A DNA stretch of 64,000 nucleotides from Undaria pinnatifida (GCA_012845835.1 JABAKD010000029.1:9097194-9161193), one strand, 5' to 3'; positions 22,456 to 35,468 are shown, numbered from the stretch's first letter. Notes: generated by a model from the sequence alone, not told the origin. Made by a program: numbers and translations.

Positions 22456-23619
22456 TAAGAAATGGCAATAGTATTGATAGTAAAGTACGAGGTATGGCCG
22501 CAGAATAGTTTCTGGGAATTATTTACAGCCTCTTCGTACGAACGCGGCTGGTTGTCATTTTCACCAGCTAATGGCTCACAGCTGACTGCTGCTGTCGTTA
22601 CGTTTTGAACGCACCAAGTACAGGACTACAGGAGCCAAGAGGCCAGAGTCCAAATCGGAGGAGGGGAATAGGGAGACCCTTTTGGCAAAATGGTGTACAG
22701 CCTGGAATCTGCTGCTGTTAGTACGATCGCATATGTATGATGCGAGTATTTTCTTCGCCGTCCCATAAGTCGAGTGAATCGATGCTGTCGTCTATATGGA
22801 ATAGAGTACGCACACGGTGCCGTAGTCCGTCTCACAAGCGGCTCTTAGTACACCAGAATGCGGTTCACCCTTCATGCGACTCGTCGAACACCTCACGGCG
22901 CTTCGATCTTGGTGCAATCAATGCCTTCCTGGTCGGTGAAAACCTGACGTGCTCCTTCCCCGCATTGGAGGAATGCGAGGGTCTATGTTTTGACGGACTA
23001 CGGCCATGTCACCCCCCCCCCATACATCCTAACCACCAGCTCAGATTGCCGAAAGTTTCGAAAACGTCGACTATCACGTTGTCAACAAGACGGCAGAAGT
23101 ACATAATGAGGACATGTTGTGCTTTTCCTTATGGCGAAAACACCTTCTCGTGGCCGCGTGCGAATGTGCTTCCACTCTCCTTTTATCTGTCTGCTTGTGT
23201 TAGTGGATGAGAGACCTGTGTAGAGAACCGGTTTCGATAAACTGGGCGTGTACGGAAGAAGCGGATGAGCATGCACTAGCGCGTTGGAGCTGTTCCATCG
23301 CAAGCTGTCTCGAGTAGACTGAGCTCGCTGTGTTTCAGACTCCCTTATGGCATCGCTGCTTTGTATTTTGTGCTTTGGAGGCAGCTGGACTGCGTTTTGT
23401 TTTAAAGTTTTTCTCGCGTACTGCTGCGTACGGCGTACTGCTGCTGTTGCTGTGTGTCTGTCACGATGTTCATTTTTGTTGTACCTGGTACCAGATATCA
23501 GGATAATTGTTCGAAGACACATCCTACTGCATGTACGAGGCGCTCTCACCTCATGTATCTCTACTTCTTGTATGCAGGTATCGTACATGTGATATACAGT
23601 AGTAGTAATTTCCAGTTAA

Positions 23620-23640
23620 CCCCCCCCCCCCCCCCCCCCC
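23620..23640 (+). repeat. 21-base C homopolymer
   Basis: C run in an interval (22460-24750) with no gene that I can support. A plus-strand frame at about 22840-23010 reads somewhat protein-like but has no homology that I recognise. Confidence 0.85.
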
Positions 23641-23933
23641 GCTCCCTCGCGGCCCCCGTCGTCTCCTCAGGTTTAGCACCATTCGTGCAGTAGCTCTTAT
23701 TCATTATGCTGGACGATCTAAAACAATTGCTCTCCCCCCTCACCGACAAGAAGACCGTGTATTTACTACGTGGGTGCGCTCCACAGCCGTAATATTTTTG
23801 TCTCTCTTCAAACGGGTTTGTTGTTTCCAAGCTCAGGTTGATTCGACCATTACAGACTAAACGTCTTCGCGTCATCCTGGTGACCCTGGTATGGTGCTAG
23901 CTAGTACTAAGCGCAGACGCCGATTGGTGCTAC

Positions 23934-23968
23934 CGTAAGGGGAGTCGCCGACGTGTATCCTTCATGAC
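23934..23968 (-). repeat. Fragment of repeat family A
   Basis: Minus strand reads AAGGATACACGTCGGCGACT followed by CCCCTT, the family A core. Confidence 0.45.
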
Positions 23969-24751
23969 ACGCACACCGCGTAACACACGCGATCCGAGTG
24001 TCACAACTTTTCGAATGCGAGTTTCGACGAATCCTCGATGTCATGCTATGATATAATTAACAGTGTATTAATAAGTTTTAAACATGGTATTACTACAAGG
24101 CATTTCCTGTAATGTTTTCGGTCAGGTACCTGGTGAATTACCTGCAGTCTACCAGGGATGTTTCTTCTTAACGGTACTTCGCGAAGCATGGTATTTGTTG
24201 TTTATTCCTGATTTATTCCAGTATGCTGTTATTTGGTTATGACAGCGTTCTATGATGTATAGATTCAGAATCACACGTCGTCTTTAAAGACTTTGTGGAC
24301 ACTGCCGGCGAAGTATTTGCCCTTTAGGGGCTTCAGAGGGAAAAATTAACGAATAGAACTGACAATTGCAGCATCGTTCACACGAAGCAACCCGGGTTGC
24401 TAGATTAGGCGACGCCTATTTTCAGGTCCAACTCCAAAGCAAGTGCCTGAAAAAAAGGCACGCGCACAGCCTGCACTGCTGTGTACTGCGTGCTCGCACC
24501 ATGATAAGGACCCGTTTATGGTTGGTTTTATGGTTCATGGTGTATGGTGTAGTGTGCATGGACCCCCAAACGGTTACCAAAGCGGGCTGCTGCCTTAAGG
24601 CGGGGTTACATTGCATTCCGATCTACAGCAGTACAATCAACCCAAGGAATTTTTCGACACACGCGCGACATGTTACTGCTAATTTGGCTGTGTGCTTACA
24701 CGAAACGGTCTGTAAAGCCGCGCGTCTCGGACTGTAATAAGCAGACGGTCG

Positions 24752-25025
24752 CCCCGGTGGCGTATCAGGTTATCCTGGAGCCTCGTATAGGTCAGTTTTG
24801 TGAGTTCGAATCCCCCCGAGTGCATACTCGTATAAATTCGTGGGGACTTTTTCTTGAGCACAAATTGACTTGCGGAAAACGCGAGAGCGTGAGTTAGCAA
24901 CACCCGATGAAAAACGACGAGCAGTGGGATTGCTGAATCCTATGCGCGATAAAAATCGAAGGCATGAAGTGTAACCACGGCTCGTCCAGAAGCTGGAAAG
25001 AAGTGTGAAAGAAGAAAAATCAATC
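24752..25025 (+). repeat. SINE-like repeat family B with tRNA-like head
   Basis: Box-A-like TGGCGTATCAGG (near 24762) and box-B-like GAGTTCGAATCC (near 24801) precede the body: GTGAGTTAGCAACACCCGAT, GACGAGCAGTGGGATTGC, GCGCGATAAAAATCG, CCAGAAGCTGG, and an A-rich tail ending AATCAATCAATA. This is the best candidate for a complete family member. Confidence 0.6.
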
Positions 25026-25674
25026 AATACCGCATTCTAGAATATTGGTCACGCACGTGGTTCCTGACCGGTAGTCGTACCAGTTGCCGGTGCAGCAGCA
25101 AGGCCTTTTAGCTTGCGGTTCGTGTGTACATACCTGGCATAATACTTGCTTTATGTTTTGCGGTTGCTTTTGTGTGATATTCTAATATTAGTCTGGTACA
25201 TAACGGTACAAAAAGCCCTTCCCCTGGCTTACTTTGTTGTGGTTGGTCTTGGTTGTGCACGTTTGTATCCGGTACGTGGTCATGTCATTTGCTTCGTATC
25301 ACCTGCGATCGTGTCGTATGATATTGTATCTACCAGGTACCAGGTACATGAGAGTTGATATGGTTTTGGTTTTGTTTTGTTCCGAAGGCCGCGCCACTTT
25401 AATCTCTATCACTTCATGAGATTAAGCATAAGCAGGGCTAGGGGGTGCTGGACTTGGCTGGGCAGAGCTAATCAGTGGGAATAATGAAGGCAAGGCCAAC
25501 AGCAAGTAAACAAACGCCGATTCTCTGCCGGTTTTATATCAAGGGAAGATGGGGGGGACGACACAGCAGGCAGGCCAGCAGTAGCAGCGGATTGAGCGTT
25601 GACCGACTATATTGCGCGAACCGCCATGCGGCATTTTTGAATCCGCACTTTTGGCGGGACGAGACCTCCTTCTC

Positions 25675-25934
25675 CTTGCAATCCTAGAACTGCAGCACTA
25701 AATTGCAAGCCCCACGCTTTTATCCGGATTTTAGTGTTTGGGGGTGAAAGGCGTTGTCGGACCAACCCCAATGAACCACACACCTCCGTTTTGATTGGTC
25801 AACCCCAACTCCACCCCAACACCCCAAGGCCTCTGGTTAGATCGGGACCTGATCCTATGCAGTGGCCGTGAGCGCGTAGGCGCGAACCGAAATCGTGGGG
25901 CTTGCAACCACTGCTGCAGCTCTAGGATTGCAAG
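25675..25934. mobile_element. MITE with about 42-bp terminal inverted repeats
   Basis: Left end CTTGCAATCCTAGAACTGCA then GCACTAAATTGCAAGCCCCACG. The right end on the opposite strand is CTTGCAATCCTAGAGCTGCA then GCAGTGGTTGCAAGCCCCACG. The 260-bp element is too short to code. Target duplications are not obvious at these borders. Confidence 0.7.
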
Positions 25935-25959
25935 TAGCTGCACCCTTTTTGGCAAACGG

Positions 25960-26170
25960 CCCTTAATTTGATTTCAATTCGTTGATTGCTGCGCTGTACC
26001 CTTTCGAATCCCCCAACCCCCTCCCCATACTTGCATTAAGGGATTTTGGCGCCTAAACGGATTTCCAGTTGGCAAGGGTCCGCCTGAGGCCGAGAGCGCG
26101 AAGCGCGAACCGTGAAGGCTTGTGGACTGAACTTGACTGCTGCAGTCCATGGACTGCAAGTAGTTGCGTC
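25960..26170. repeat. Relative of the neighbouring MITE
   Basis: Its right part repeats features of the first: GAGAGCGCGAAGCGCGAACC against GAGCGCGTAGGCGCGAACC, and TGCTGCAG......GACTGCAAGTAGTTGC against GCTGCAG....GATTGCAAGTAGCTGC. Its middle (CCCAACCCCCTCCCCATACT ... ACGGATTTCCAGTTG) also matches 27821-27910. Confidence 0.5.
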
Positions 26171-26696
26171 CCTATTGTTCACCTTGACCCAGTGTAGATC
26201 TCTGTTAATTGTCCACAGCATTGCCAGGAGTGACTCGATCCATCGACGGCGTCACTTTGGGACGGGGCGCATACGCTAGTAGGGTAGGTACTATAGTCCT
26301 GTAGGGGCGTACCTAGTTTTTGTGGGGGTGGTCGCTTGGTGACCTAAAGAACTCTATTCCCCACCTACAAACCGACGTTGGGAAAGAACGGAATTGCAAC
26401 GCGATGGAAAATCCCAATGCCTACAGCAGTAGGTACTATTCATACTGGTGTGCGGTACTAACATACCTGGTAGGTACAAGTAGGTAGAAAGCGAATATTA
26501 CAGGATGGTGCTTTGCGCGCGTCGGAGATATCCTTGCAGTGTGTTGGGCCAGTTCGTAATACCGGGCTGCTTCGATTGTGCGTTGCGCACGAGTGTTCAT
26601 ATTGAGTGCTGATATTTTGTGTTCCCCCTCTTCGTCGTTCGATCGTCGGCAGTTTTTATACAAGAGGTATATACTGTACGTATGATAGGCCATAAA

Positions 26697-26958
26697 TATT
26701 ATAAAAATAAAAAAAAAACACTCCAGCTGTGAGATCGAATATTTTGTCAAAACCCATCTTTGCAAGCTGTGTGTGATACTCCGATCGCGCGTATTACGGG
26801 TTGTTGTGTGTCCATATAGGTCGGCGACTCCCCTTGGAACTACAGCAGTGTAGCTTGTACCAGCGTCAACAGGGTGATGTTCACCAATCTGTGCGCGGAA
26901 ACTATGAAACCTTTTTTTGAGGGGGACAAAATCTGACAGCTGCGGAAGGAAATGCATA
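26697..26958 (+). repeat. Dispersed repeat family A, near full copy (MITE-like)
   Basis: Aligns with 2600-2865 from the AT-rich lead-in to GGAAGGAAATGCAT. The differences are scattered substitutions and short indels (for example an inserted TAGCTTGTACCAG segment). Confidence 0.6.
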
Positions 26959-27820
26959 GTTTATCAATATACTTCATTTTTAAAATATAATCTGGGTCGT
27001 TTATTTACTACCGTAGTATACTCTTACTCGTATAATGCGGCTTGGATTCTAGCCAGTGTGGATTGTCTCTCATCCTTGGTTACGATTGTTCATTGACAGC
27101 AACTCGTGTGTCAAAATATAGCTGGTGTTCGTTGGTCACGTGTGTGTGGTGTGTGGGCTCCATTAATTGTTCTGTTCTGTTTTTGTATGATGACTTTTCA
27201 CTTGGTAGTGACGTAGTGACACGTTTTATGCTTACGTTACTGCTGTTTAGTGCTGTTCAACGTGTTGGTCCCTTTGGGACCCCGTCCCAGGTACAGCGAT
27301 AGGCATGACAACGAATCCCGTGTCATTTTGTCAACCGCTGACTCATGGCGGGAAGCAGCTGCAGCGATGCAAACAGGGCAGCGCCAACGCTGTTGTACGA
27401 TGCTACGGGCGTATACACACAGCAGTAGTATGCAACAGCACTTAGAATTTTGCATTTCAAAATTTCAAGCTCGAATTTTAGATGACGAGAAGAACACGGC
27501 CTCTTTCGTACTGAGAATAATGTAGGACCCTGCCTTAAACAAGAATTCAAGCCTGACCAGAACTATGAGACCTTCACTGGTGTCGCATACTGTAGGCGTT
27601 CGGGCGTGTGTGTTTTGTGGTAAAATGAGGTATGCGACGACTCTCGATGACTTTTTCGATCTTGACGAATAGGACTGATGTTTGGATAGAAAATACGGAG
27701 TATGAGCTTTTCGGTATTTTCGTTGCACCGAGAGTTATGTGTCAAAAAGCTGCGATGAAGAAATACTATTCTTGCTCTTTTTCAGCAGGGCAAGAAAGCG
27801 CAATTTTGTGTCCGATCGGA

Positions 27821-27910
27821 TTAACCCCTTTAGAGCCCCCGAACCCCTCCCCATACTAAATCCAAGTAATTTTGTCCCGAAAAACGGGTTTCCAGTTGTG
27901 AAGGGGTTAA
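27821..27910. mobile_element. 90-bp mini-element with perfect 10-bp inverted ends
   Basis: Begins TTAACCCCTT and ends AAGGGGTTAA. The inside (CGAACCCCTCCCCATACTAA, AAACGGGTTTCCAGTTGTG) is shared with 36320-36415 (inverted) and 25990-26085. A very small MITE family is the simplest reading. Confidence 0.55.
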
Positions 27911-27964
27911 GGCCTTCTTCGATCCACATATCCGACTGCATAAGAACCGGCCTCAGCTTTGAGG

Positions 27965-28022
27965 GGGAAGGTCACCTTTGCAAGCTGCGTGTAATGTGAT
28001 GCATACTTTCGATCGCGCGTGC
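27965..28022 (+). repeat. Fragment of repeat family A
   Basis: CACCTTTGCAAGCTGCGTGT..GAT.CATACT..CGATCGCGCGT matches the family A 5' part. The interval 28023-29818 holds no gene or clear repeat. Confidence 0.5.
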
Positions 28023-29818
28023 GCGTCTCTATGGTATCTAGTACCAAGTAATGTACTTTTCAAAGATGCACTTTTTATGATATGATATTGTATCGCGTCA
28101 TGTACTGATACTTCGTACGTTCCAGCAAATCAGAGTGATAACATCCCGGTGCTACATGGCCAATTGTAAAAAGCGCTTGCATGAACAGGTACCTCAAAAC
28201 CGCAAAGTGATATTTGTCTAGCAGGGGATGGGTCTCTGTATCCTCCGTTTGGAGTAGAGTGGATTGCTCGTATTCCCGTACTGTGATTTCTATACGGAAG
28301 GTAAATCATTAAGTAATACTTGTATAGTTTTCGTTTTTGCATGCTAATGTAATGCGCACCCAACGGCATTGAAGCTCAGGTCAAAATACGTGTTTGTACC
28401 TTGCACAGTATTCAGTGTATATTTGTGAGACTAAAGGGCGAAGCTAGGCAGTACTTGCACGGAGGGAAGGCTTGCCATTGTGTTGCACGACTAGAATATC
28501 GCTATGTTCCAACTCTGATGCTTCGCTGACCCTGAAAAAACACGGGTTTTCGAAGTATTTGGAGGCGCTTTGTTACGAGGCACTATCCCGACATCCCGAC
28601 TTCAGAAATGACGAAATTTGAAGAAATTCATGTGAGTTTGAGAACCGCGCGAAAGCAACGCGCCTCGCTGGAAAAAACAGGGATGCGTGTCACCGTATAT
28701 TCGGGCGCGAAGCTGTCGGTATTACCGCACAATGAGCAATTGTGAGAACCGTACCAAATAACCGCTATTATACCTCGCAACCTCGCGTTGGGTGTGTGCA
28801 TCATGTGCCATCGTCCTTTTGTGAGAATGTGTTGAAAGGAGGTCTTCCATCATATATCTGGAGGCGTTTTCAGTTGGGGTGTGTTTCCCAAATCATGAAA
28901 GACCGCATTTTTTCGACAACCTCGCGTGGGTTTTGCGAACAGTTCGCGAACTGTGACCGGTACCAGGCATCCCTAAACGAGTCTTAATTGGTATATATCT
29001 GGCATAGCATAGTGGAACATGTTGACGACCATTCTCTGTTGAGTTGTAAACGTGGCAGGTCTAACTTGGAGAAGTCTTTAACGTGAAAAGGTCCAACGTG
29101 AACAGGCCTAGACTCACAAGGTCCAACCTGAGAAGGTCTGAGCGGGAAGTTTTGGACGGCTGCACCGAAACGCCATCGCCAACGAGGATCGTTTCTGCGG
29201 CGTTTGCTCGAATGATTTTTGCAGCTGCATCGCCTTTGATGTTCTAGTAGCGAGTGCACGAGACGGCGACAGAACAGCCATCGCTCGGGCTAACAATAAA
29301 AACGATAGTGCAGGAGTGGTGAGGGTGATTCGCATTCACGGGCAGGCTCCACGGAAGGGGCTATGTGGTGATGTCACGGCCCTAGACAGGGCGGAGGCGT
29401 AACCCCCCTTAATTTATCTTGACGCCAACGGAACGCTGATACCCGTACCATGTTTGTAATGCCAGAGTCCTTTGTTGTTTCTTGCGTGCTCCGCGAGCGT
29501 TTCTTGTCTTGTGTTGGAGTCGATCCTTGGTGTATCTTGTCCTGCTATTTTAAGTTGTTTCGTGTGCTGTGTTGTTGGCCAGTTTGCGCTGTATTTATGT
29601 AATTGATTTTTGGTTGTGACGAAACCTCAACATATTTTTCGTTAACACGATACCAGGTATGAGGTATTTACAGTAGGTTCACTGTAGCCTATGATAACCC
29701 TCGATCGGATGACCGTGCTTCCAATCACTGCCGCCAACTTTGCTCGCTGCATTTTAATTTCTTTTGTTTTGTTCTGTCTTGCCGCGGGTGTGCTCCTGTG
29801 CCGTTTGTGCCGCAACAG

Positions 29819-29984
29819 CTGTACACCATCTCCGCGTTTGACGCAGATGGCGACAGTGGAGACGGGACCAAGGGGTGGGCCATTTCGTGCGGCATCATCT
29901 CCACCGCGATCAGCGGTGCCCTGGCTTTCCTTCAGGTGCGGTGTGGTGTGATGCCCTTTTTTTTGTGTTGGTTGCTGCTGCAAC

Positions 29985-30024
<40 letters not shown>

Positions 30025-33000
30025 GACATGTACTTGCTGTGGATAACGGGTGTGCCTTGATCTTGGAGCTGATTAGATTGGATAGGTTGACGATGGTTTG
30101 CCCTTGCCTTGCCTTGCCTTGCCTCATCAATTGCCGACGAAACGCCTCCTTCCGTGTTGTGCCTCGTGTTGTTCCCTCCACTCTGACAGGCAAAGGGGAA
30201 GGGGGACCTTGTTCAAAAGCACCAGAAGTTCATCACCCTGTTCTTCTTCCTTTGGTGGACTCTCGGAGCCGGTGAGCCCCCCCCCCCCACGCGATGTCGT
30301 TTTTGTGCTGTACAGTATGTTGGTTGTGTCGCTGAAGGCAACGTGTTGTTTCGTGTGGCATGTCGGCAACCTCTTGCGTTCGGTTTATCATATGAGTCAC
30401 CGCGCGAATTGGCTTCCGTCTACGCGTCGAGTCTTGTCAGTCAGCGTGAACGATTCGATGCCCATGATCCAAGACAACCGGTTTGCGCGGACTGTTTGTA
30501 ATTTCGAAGCATTCCCGCTAAAGCTTTGGAGCACACAGGCGATTGTTGCAGCAGTCCGCGCGACCAAACGTTTGTCTTATAGATATCTATCTGCATGTCG
30601 TTGTGCGTACGCTATCTCGGGCTGCTGTACTATGGTAATATGCACCAACTCTGCTTTATTTTGTGTGGTATGACAGCACATTGGGCCTGGTTCCTTCCAC
30701 GTCTACCAGCTCGCCCGATAACGCGTTTGCGCTTCCTCTGTCGTTTTTCGAGTTATCACAATCGAAGGCGAGCTTTAGTTTTCATGGCGCCCAAAACTGG
30801 GGAGACCCCTTTCGAGCTGAAGCCTTGTTCTTGTTTGTTTACATTTAGTTGGGTTGGACCGTGGAACAACACACGTTGACGAGACTTACTTGAAATTATC
30901 TTACTACCAGGTACGAGAGTTCCTATCGCAACGACAGCTACATTATGTTACGTTGCACATGGTGGGATTTGGGGTAGAGCACGCGGCTAAGCATGATTTT
31001 ATTGGTTTCGTTGTGTTAGCCTGAGTCCGCAGCTACTGTAGTGGTGCTATCCTGTTGGAGGGCGTCCATAGTAGGAGAAAACCGACTTGAGTGCGGTGTA
31101 ATCGGCCGGACACACTACGTGACGCCTATTCTCAAATCCATACTTGTTATGACCGTGATGCCTTCACTAAAATCTACGAGGTATATGATACCCAATCTGA
31201 GAAAGAGATCAACACTGGCCTGTTTTGAGGAGCTCTTGAATCGGGTATCCCCATGCTGCCGTATTATTTTTTTGCACGGAAGGATTCGGTTCTTCCCCAT
31301 GTCTCCGCGCTCCCCCGGTGACATTTTCACAACTTCCCACTCCCCCCCCTTTTTTTTTTTTTTTTTTTTTCTGTTATTCTCGCCCTCTCGCCCACTCTTT
31401 TTTTTTCCTCTTGTCGTTCTTCCCTTGTCGTCCGAATTGTCCGAATTTCAGGCATCGGCACCTTCAAGGGCCCCTTCACAACGTCCGGAAACGGATACTT
31501 CGCGGGATGGATCGCCTTTGCCGCCTCCCTCAAGTACGCCTACGGAAGCAATGAGGTCGTGCGGGGCTTCGCCGACCGTGCTGCTGACGCTATGAAGGTG
31601 AGGAGCCCCCTCCGATTCGCCCAGGGACGGATGTGTAATATATCATATGATTCGATATGGCACATGCTTTGTGTGATCCTCTTGTAATAGTATTCTGTGT
31701 GTGTTTTTTTTGTGAGGTACTGCTGTTTATAGTGCGGCATCCTCTGCTTTCTGTGTCATGTCATTCGTGATGCGGGTACCTGGTGTTCACTATCAGGGTG
31801 TATGTGTTCGGTGTGATATCATGTGTCTTACCTGGTGTGCATGTGTCTCGTGTGATCCTTAACATCATATGCTTCGAACCATGTGGGGTCGTGTGATGTG
31901 TGTTCGTTTGCATAGTTCGTAAGTGTCGTTATTGCCCCCTGAGTGAGTCTGTCGGTCGCAGCGTGGGTTTAGGGTTGTTTCTTTTGGTGGCTTGAGTTGG
32001 TGACTTGTTTTGTTTTTGTCTAAAAACTTACGTTGCACCTCAGACGTACTTCATCCAACCCATAAGTAAATTCAGTTATGTTTACACGGGTCCTTAACCG
32101 TGTCCGATGCCGTAGGCGATGATATTTTTGAAATCTTTTGTCATGTTTTGAGTCGATTTTTTTTTCTGTGCAGCCTCCTGCATGTACGAGCGCCCCAAAA
32201 AGCCAGTCGGCCCAAAAAAGGCCGCGTTTCGCCCGTTGTCCACTGGCAACCCCCCCCCCCAAAAAAACAATATTTTTTGTCGTTGTTGTCACTGGACGCT
32301 GTTAATATTCATAGTTAGTCCCACGCCACGCTGAGGACTTCTGAGGGCTTCCGCGTCGTATGTTACCACCCTTTCCAACGTCCCGGCCGTCTGCCGTGCC
32401 TTTACCCCGGAATGCTCCACACGGCAAAGTCGATGTCGCCTAACTTGCGAAGTGTTCGATCGTAAACCTTAAAAAGGCTCATAAAGTTCTAAAAATAACC
32501 CCAATATGTTGGCCAAAATATGGGTTATGGGTATTTTGGCGCACATTTTCACAACATTACCAACTCGCTTTTTCTCTTTTTTTTTCATGAGCTTCTCCGT
32601 GATTGTATCTTTGCAACTAACCCACGTATAGCATTTTATACCCTTGTGTTGAAAATAATATGATGTACGCGCCTTAAACCGACCTTACTTATGGATGGAG
32701 GAAGTATATCAAGAATTTATTCGAAATTGTCCTCTAAAGTCTGCGTGTGATGCTTAGATCGCGCTTGCTATCGTACGGATTTAATACCACGTGAAGGATA
32801 CAGGTCGGTCACTAACTACCTTGGGTGATTCCTTCAAATATGGTACCAGGATCAACAGGACGATTCACAAAGACGGTCAACCGATTGAAGTTTTATATCG
32901 GTAACCATTGTGCGCAGGGATGTGATGTGACCCCACTGGAGAGGGCAGAATCTGACAGCTAGCTGTGGACCTCAGGATGTAGCCTTTTAATTGTATACTG

Positions 33001-34383
33001 GTAGCTACAATTACGTATAGGGTTTTTGTTTTCGGTTGCGTTATATATAGATACTTTTTTTTGCTTGTGGGTCCATTGATGTACACAATCTAAAAATCTT
33101 TGTGCGCACCGAAGCCGCAAGCTATGCCGTAAGTAATTTTCCGACATTTGTCGCACGAAGCACGGCAGGAGCCGGAAGGCGCGATGCGCGGGGCGTCAGG
33201 CGTTTTTGCGATACATGCGTACGTATACGCCCGAAAACCGCACTTGACCAAGTGCATTTAGACGCCTGAAACTATTTTTTCTTGAAAACACGAGTGGAAG
33301 TAAGGTTGGAAATATTTTGATCATATGGGTGTAGACGCCTTTAAACATATTTTTTGCCTACGGCGAAGTATGTATTATGTTCAGTTTTGTTTGCGACGAG
33401 AGAGACGCGCAACTTTGTTTTGGCCTGCGTCGAAAAAAACTTGCGCTGCGCGAAACGCGTGATGCCTGCGTGCAGCAGGCCTTCCGTGGCCTGTTGGCCA
33501 GAGCCATCGTTTTCTACCAGAAAAGCTGCACCAGCTTAGAGCGCAACAGCTAATATATGCCCTGATGCCTGCGTGCTTGTGCTGCAGATCCGCAAAAATC
33601 CAGCCACGGCCTCTGATGCTCGGGTTCGTGCTGCTGTTTTCCTGGGTTCTGCTTTTCCTTCTCTTGTTTGGATGTTTGTTTTTTGTTTCGTTTTTGAATG
33701 TTCTCGTCGTCAAGCCACTACTGTCGAGCAATACCTGTTCGTGCTTTTGAGATGTGCGCTTTGTGTGGGGTCTTCTGCTGGCACATGCTATAGGAACGGC
33801 TTTTGTCCGTCCTCTAGAGAGAGACTTGATATTCGATTGTGGTTTCGCTACCGAATGATATACCGAACACCCCTTTTTTCGTCTTGTTTTTTTGTTTTAT
33901 GTTTGCTTGCTTTTAATAATCCTTCAGTCTTTTTACACCTTTAGAACTGGATGCCTGTTTTTGGAAAAACTGCTTGAACTCTCCGTAAAATGATTTTTTG
34001 CTGTTGGAAAGAGGTCATGGCCTTTTTACTGGCACAAACAGATTATACAGTCTAGAAGCGTACCTAGCGTTTGGGGGGTGGGGATGTGGACAAGCGAGTA
34101 CCAATAATGTACTTGGCATCCGTGCGCGAGCTACTAAATACATCTGGGAACGTCCCGCTTTCCTGTCTCGTATGTAGTTGACTGATACTTTTCTTGTATC
34201 TGCTTCGCGCTTTACGTGAGCTGCTGGGTACGTCTATAATGGTCCCGCTTTTCTATCGCGTACAATTATAGTTGGTTGATTTTTTTTCGTCTATTCTGCT
34301 CGTCCTTTCATGTACAGGAACCGAACGAGGCGGAAGTGGACGGAGGTTTTGACCCGCAAGACCAGGCGGAGGCGTACGCTTGA
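29819..34383 (+). CDS. Tetraspan (MARVEL-like) membrane protein, 5' exon(s) missing
   Basis: Four exons: 29819-29935, 30190-30271, 31452-31597 and 34318-34383 (stop). Splice sites are canonical (donors GTGCGG, GTGAGC, GTGAGG; acceptors CAG) and all phases agree, giving 136 residues. Visible membrane segments: GWAISCGIISTAISGALAFL (exon 1), KFITLFFFLWWTLGAGIGTF (exons 2-3) and GYFAGWIAFAASLKYAYG (exon 3), followed by a short acidic tail ending DPQDQAEAYA. The acidic loop FDADGDSGDGTKGW precedes the first. WW.....GTF..PF...NGYFA.W recalls small four-helix membrane proteins of diatoms and oomycetes, known to me only as hypothetical. A first helix and start codon should lie upstream of 29819 in phase 0; I did not find them. 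The 2.7-kb last intron contains a family A repeat fragment. Transport or membrane-organising roles would be guesses. Confidence 0.65.
29985..30025 (+). repeat. (GTT)n microsatellite
   Basis: About thirteen GTT/TTG units in the first intron of the tetraspan gene. Confidence 0.9.
32725..32975 (+). repeat. Diverged copy of repeat family A in an intron
   Basis: Keeps TCTGCGTGTGATGCTTAGATC, GGATACAGGTCGGTCAC, AGGATCAACAGGACGAT and GGCAGAATCTGACAGCT in family order. It lies in the long last intron of the tetraspan gene. Confidence 0.5.
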
Positions 34384-34929
34384 AGCTCGCGAGAGAGAGA
34401 GCGAGAGAGGGAGGGGGAGCAGAACGGATAGGGTCGCTGGGAGAAAAAAACAACAACGGCAACGAAAGTTGGCACACGAAAAAAACAAGAAAATACAATA
34501 AAAATGCTAAGATAAGCGGTGTTCTATTCTTAGATGGCATTGGTGGAGGGAGGGAGGAGGGCTGGAAGAGACAGAGGGAGCTAGCTGGTTGAAAGGTGGC
34601 AGGAGCAGTGGCTGGAGGCAGGCAAGCAGGAACAGGGAGAGCTAGCTGGTCGATAAATGGCAGGAGCGGTTTTGTAGAGTTAGTGAGTGTGGACGGCGTC
34701 GGTTTTAGCGAGGCGGGTCGTGTACACGCCATGAACTGACTGCGTATCTCGCCCGTTGCGGGCGGTAGGGAAAATGAGAGGATGCGGCCCAAGACTTGCA
34801 ATTTGCAAGGACGACGGGGAGGATAGGCGGGCAGTGGTTCGAACGGAAATTTAGGCGTTCGTGCCTCGAAGGCTTTGGGTTGTGACGGGGGAACCGAGGG
34901 GTTAGGGGGGAGGGGGGAGGGGGGAGGCA

Positions 34930-34954
34930 GGGGGGGGGGGGGGGGGGGGGGGGG
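34930..34954 (+). repeat. 25-base G homopolymer
   Basis: Part of a G-rich 80-bp tract. The interval 34384-36320 holds no supported gene. Confidence 0.85.
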
Positions 34955-35467
34955 AGGGTACGTATAGCTAGGGCCCCCGCCGCGGTGCTCTTGATTGGCA
35001 TCGCGCGCTTATGGTGAACCGTCTTTTTTTGTCTTTTTTGTCGTCGTTTTTTATGGCTTCATTGCCAATTTCTCTTTCCGAGATTGTTGGTTTGTTTGAA
35101 ACCTAGCCGAAGTGAGAGGAGAGGATGCCGCCGCCACCCCTCTGTCGAGGACAAGTATTGACCTCTGCCACTGTGGCGTTTGCGGCAAGCGGCGTTATAC
35201 TTCGAGGAGGGGGGCAGGGGGCGGGGTTTGGGGTCTCTTTGTTGCTTTCTCGTGTGAGCAATTTTTGATTTTTTTGCAGAACAACGCTGGTTGACCGTAC
35301 TTCGTGTAAGGTTCCGCTGCTACAGTAGTAGGCCCACCCTACGTTTAGTCTAATAGAAGTACCACGCTCTACTACTCTTTTGTAGCCACTTCTGGCTCGT
35401 AGCGGTCTGGATTGGAGTGCGCGCAAAATAAGTAGGTGGTGAGAAACGCCGATTTACCGACGTCGAG

Positions 35468-35468
<1 letters not shown>

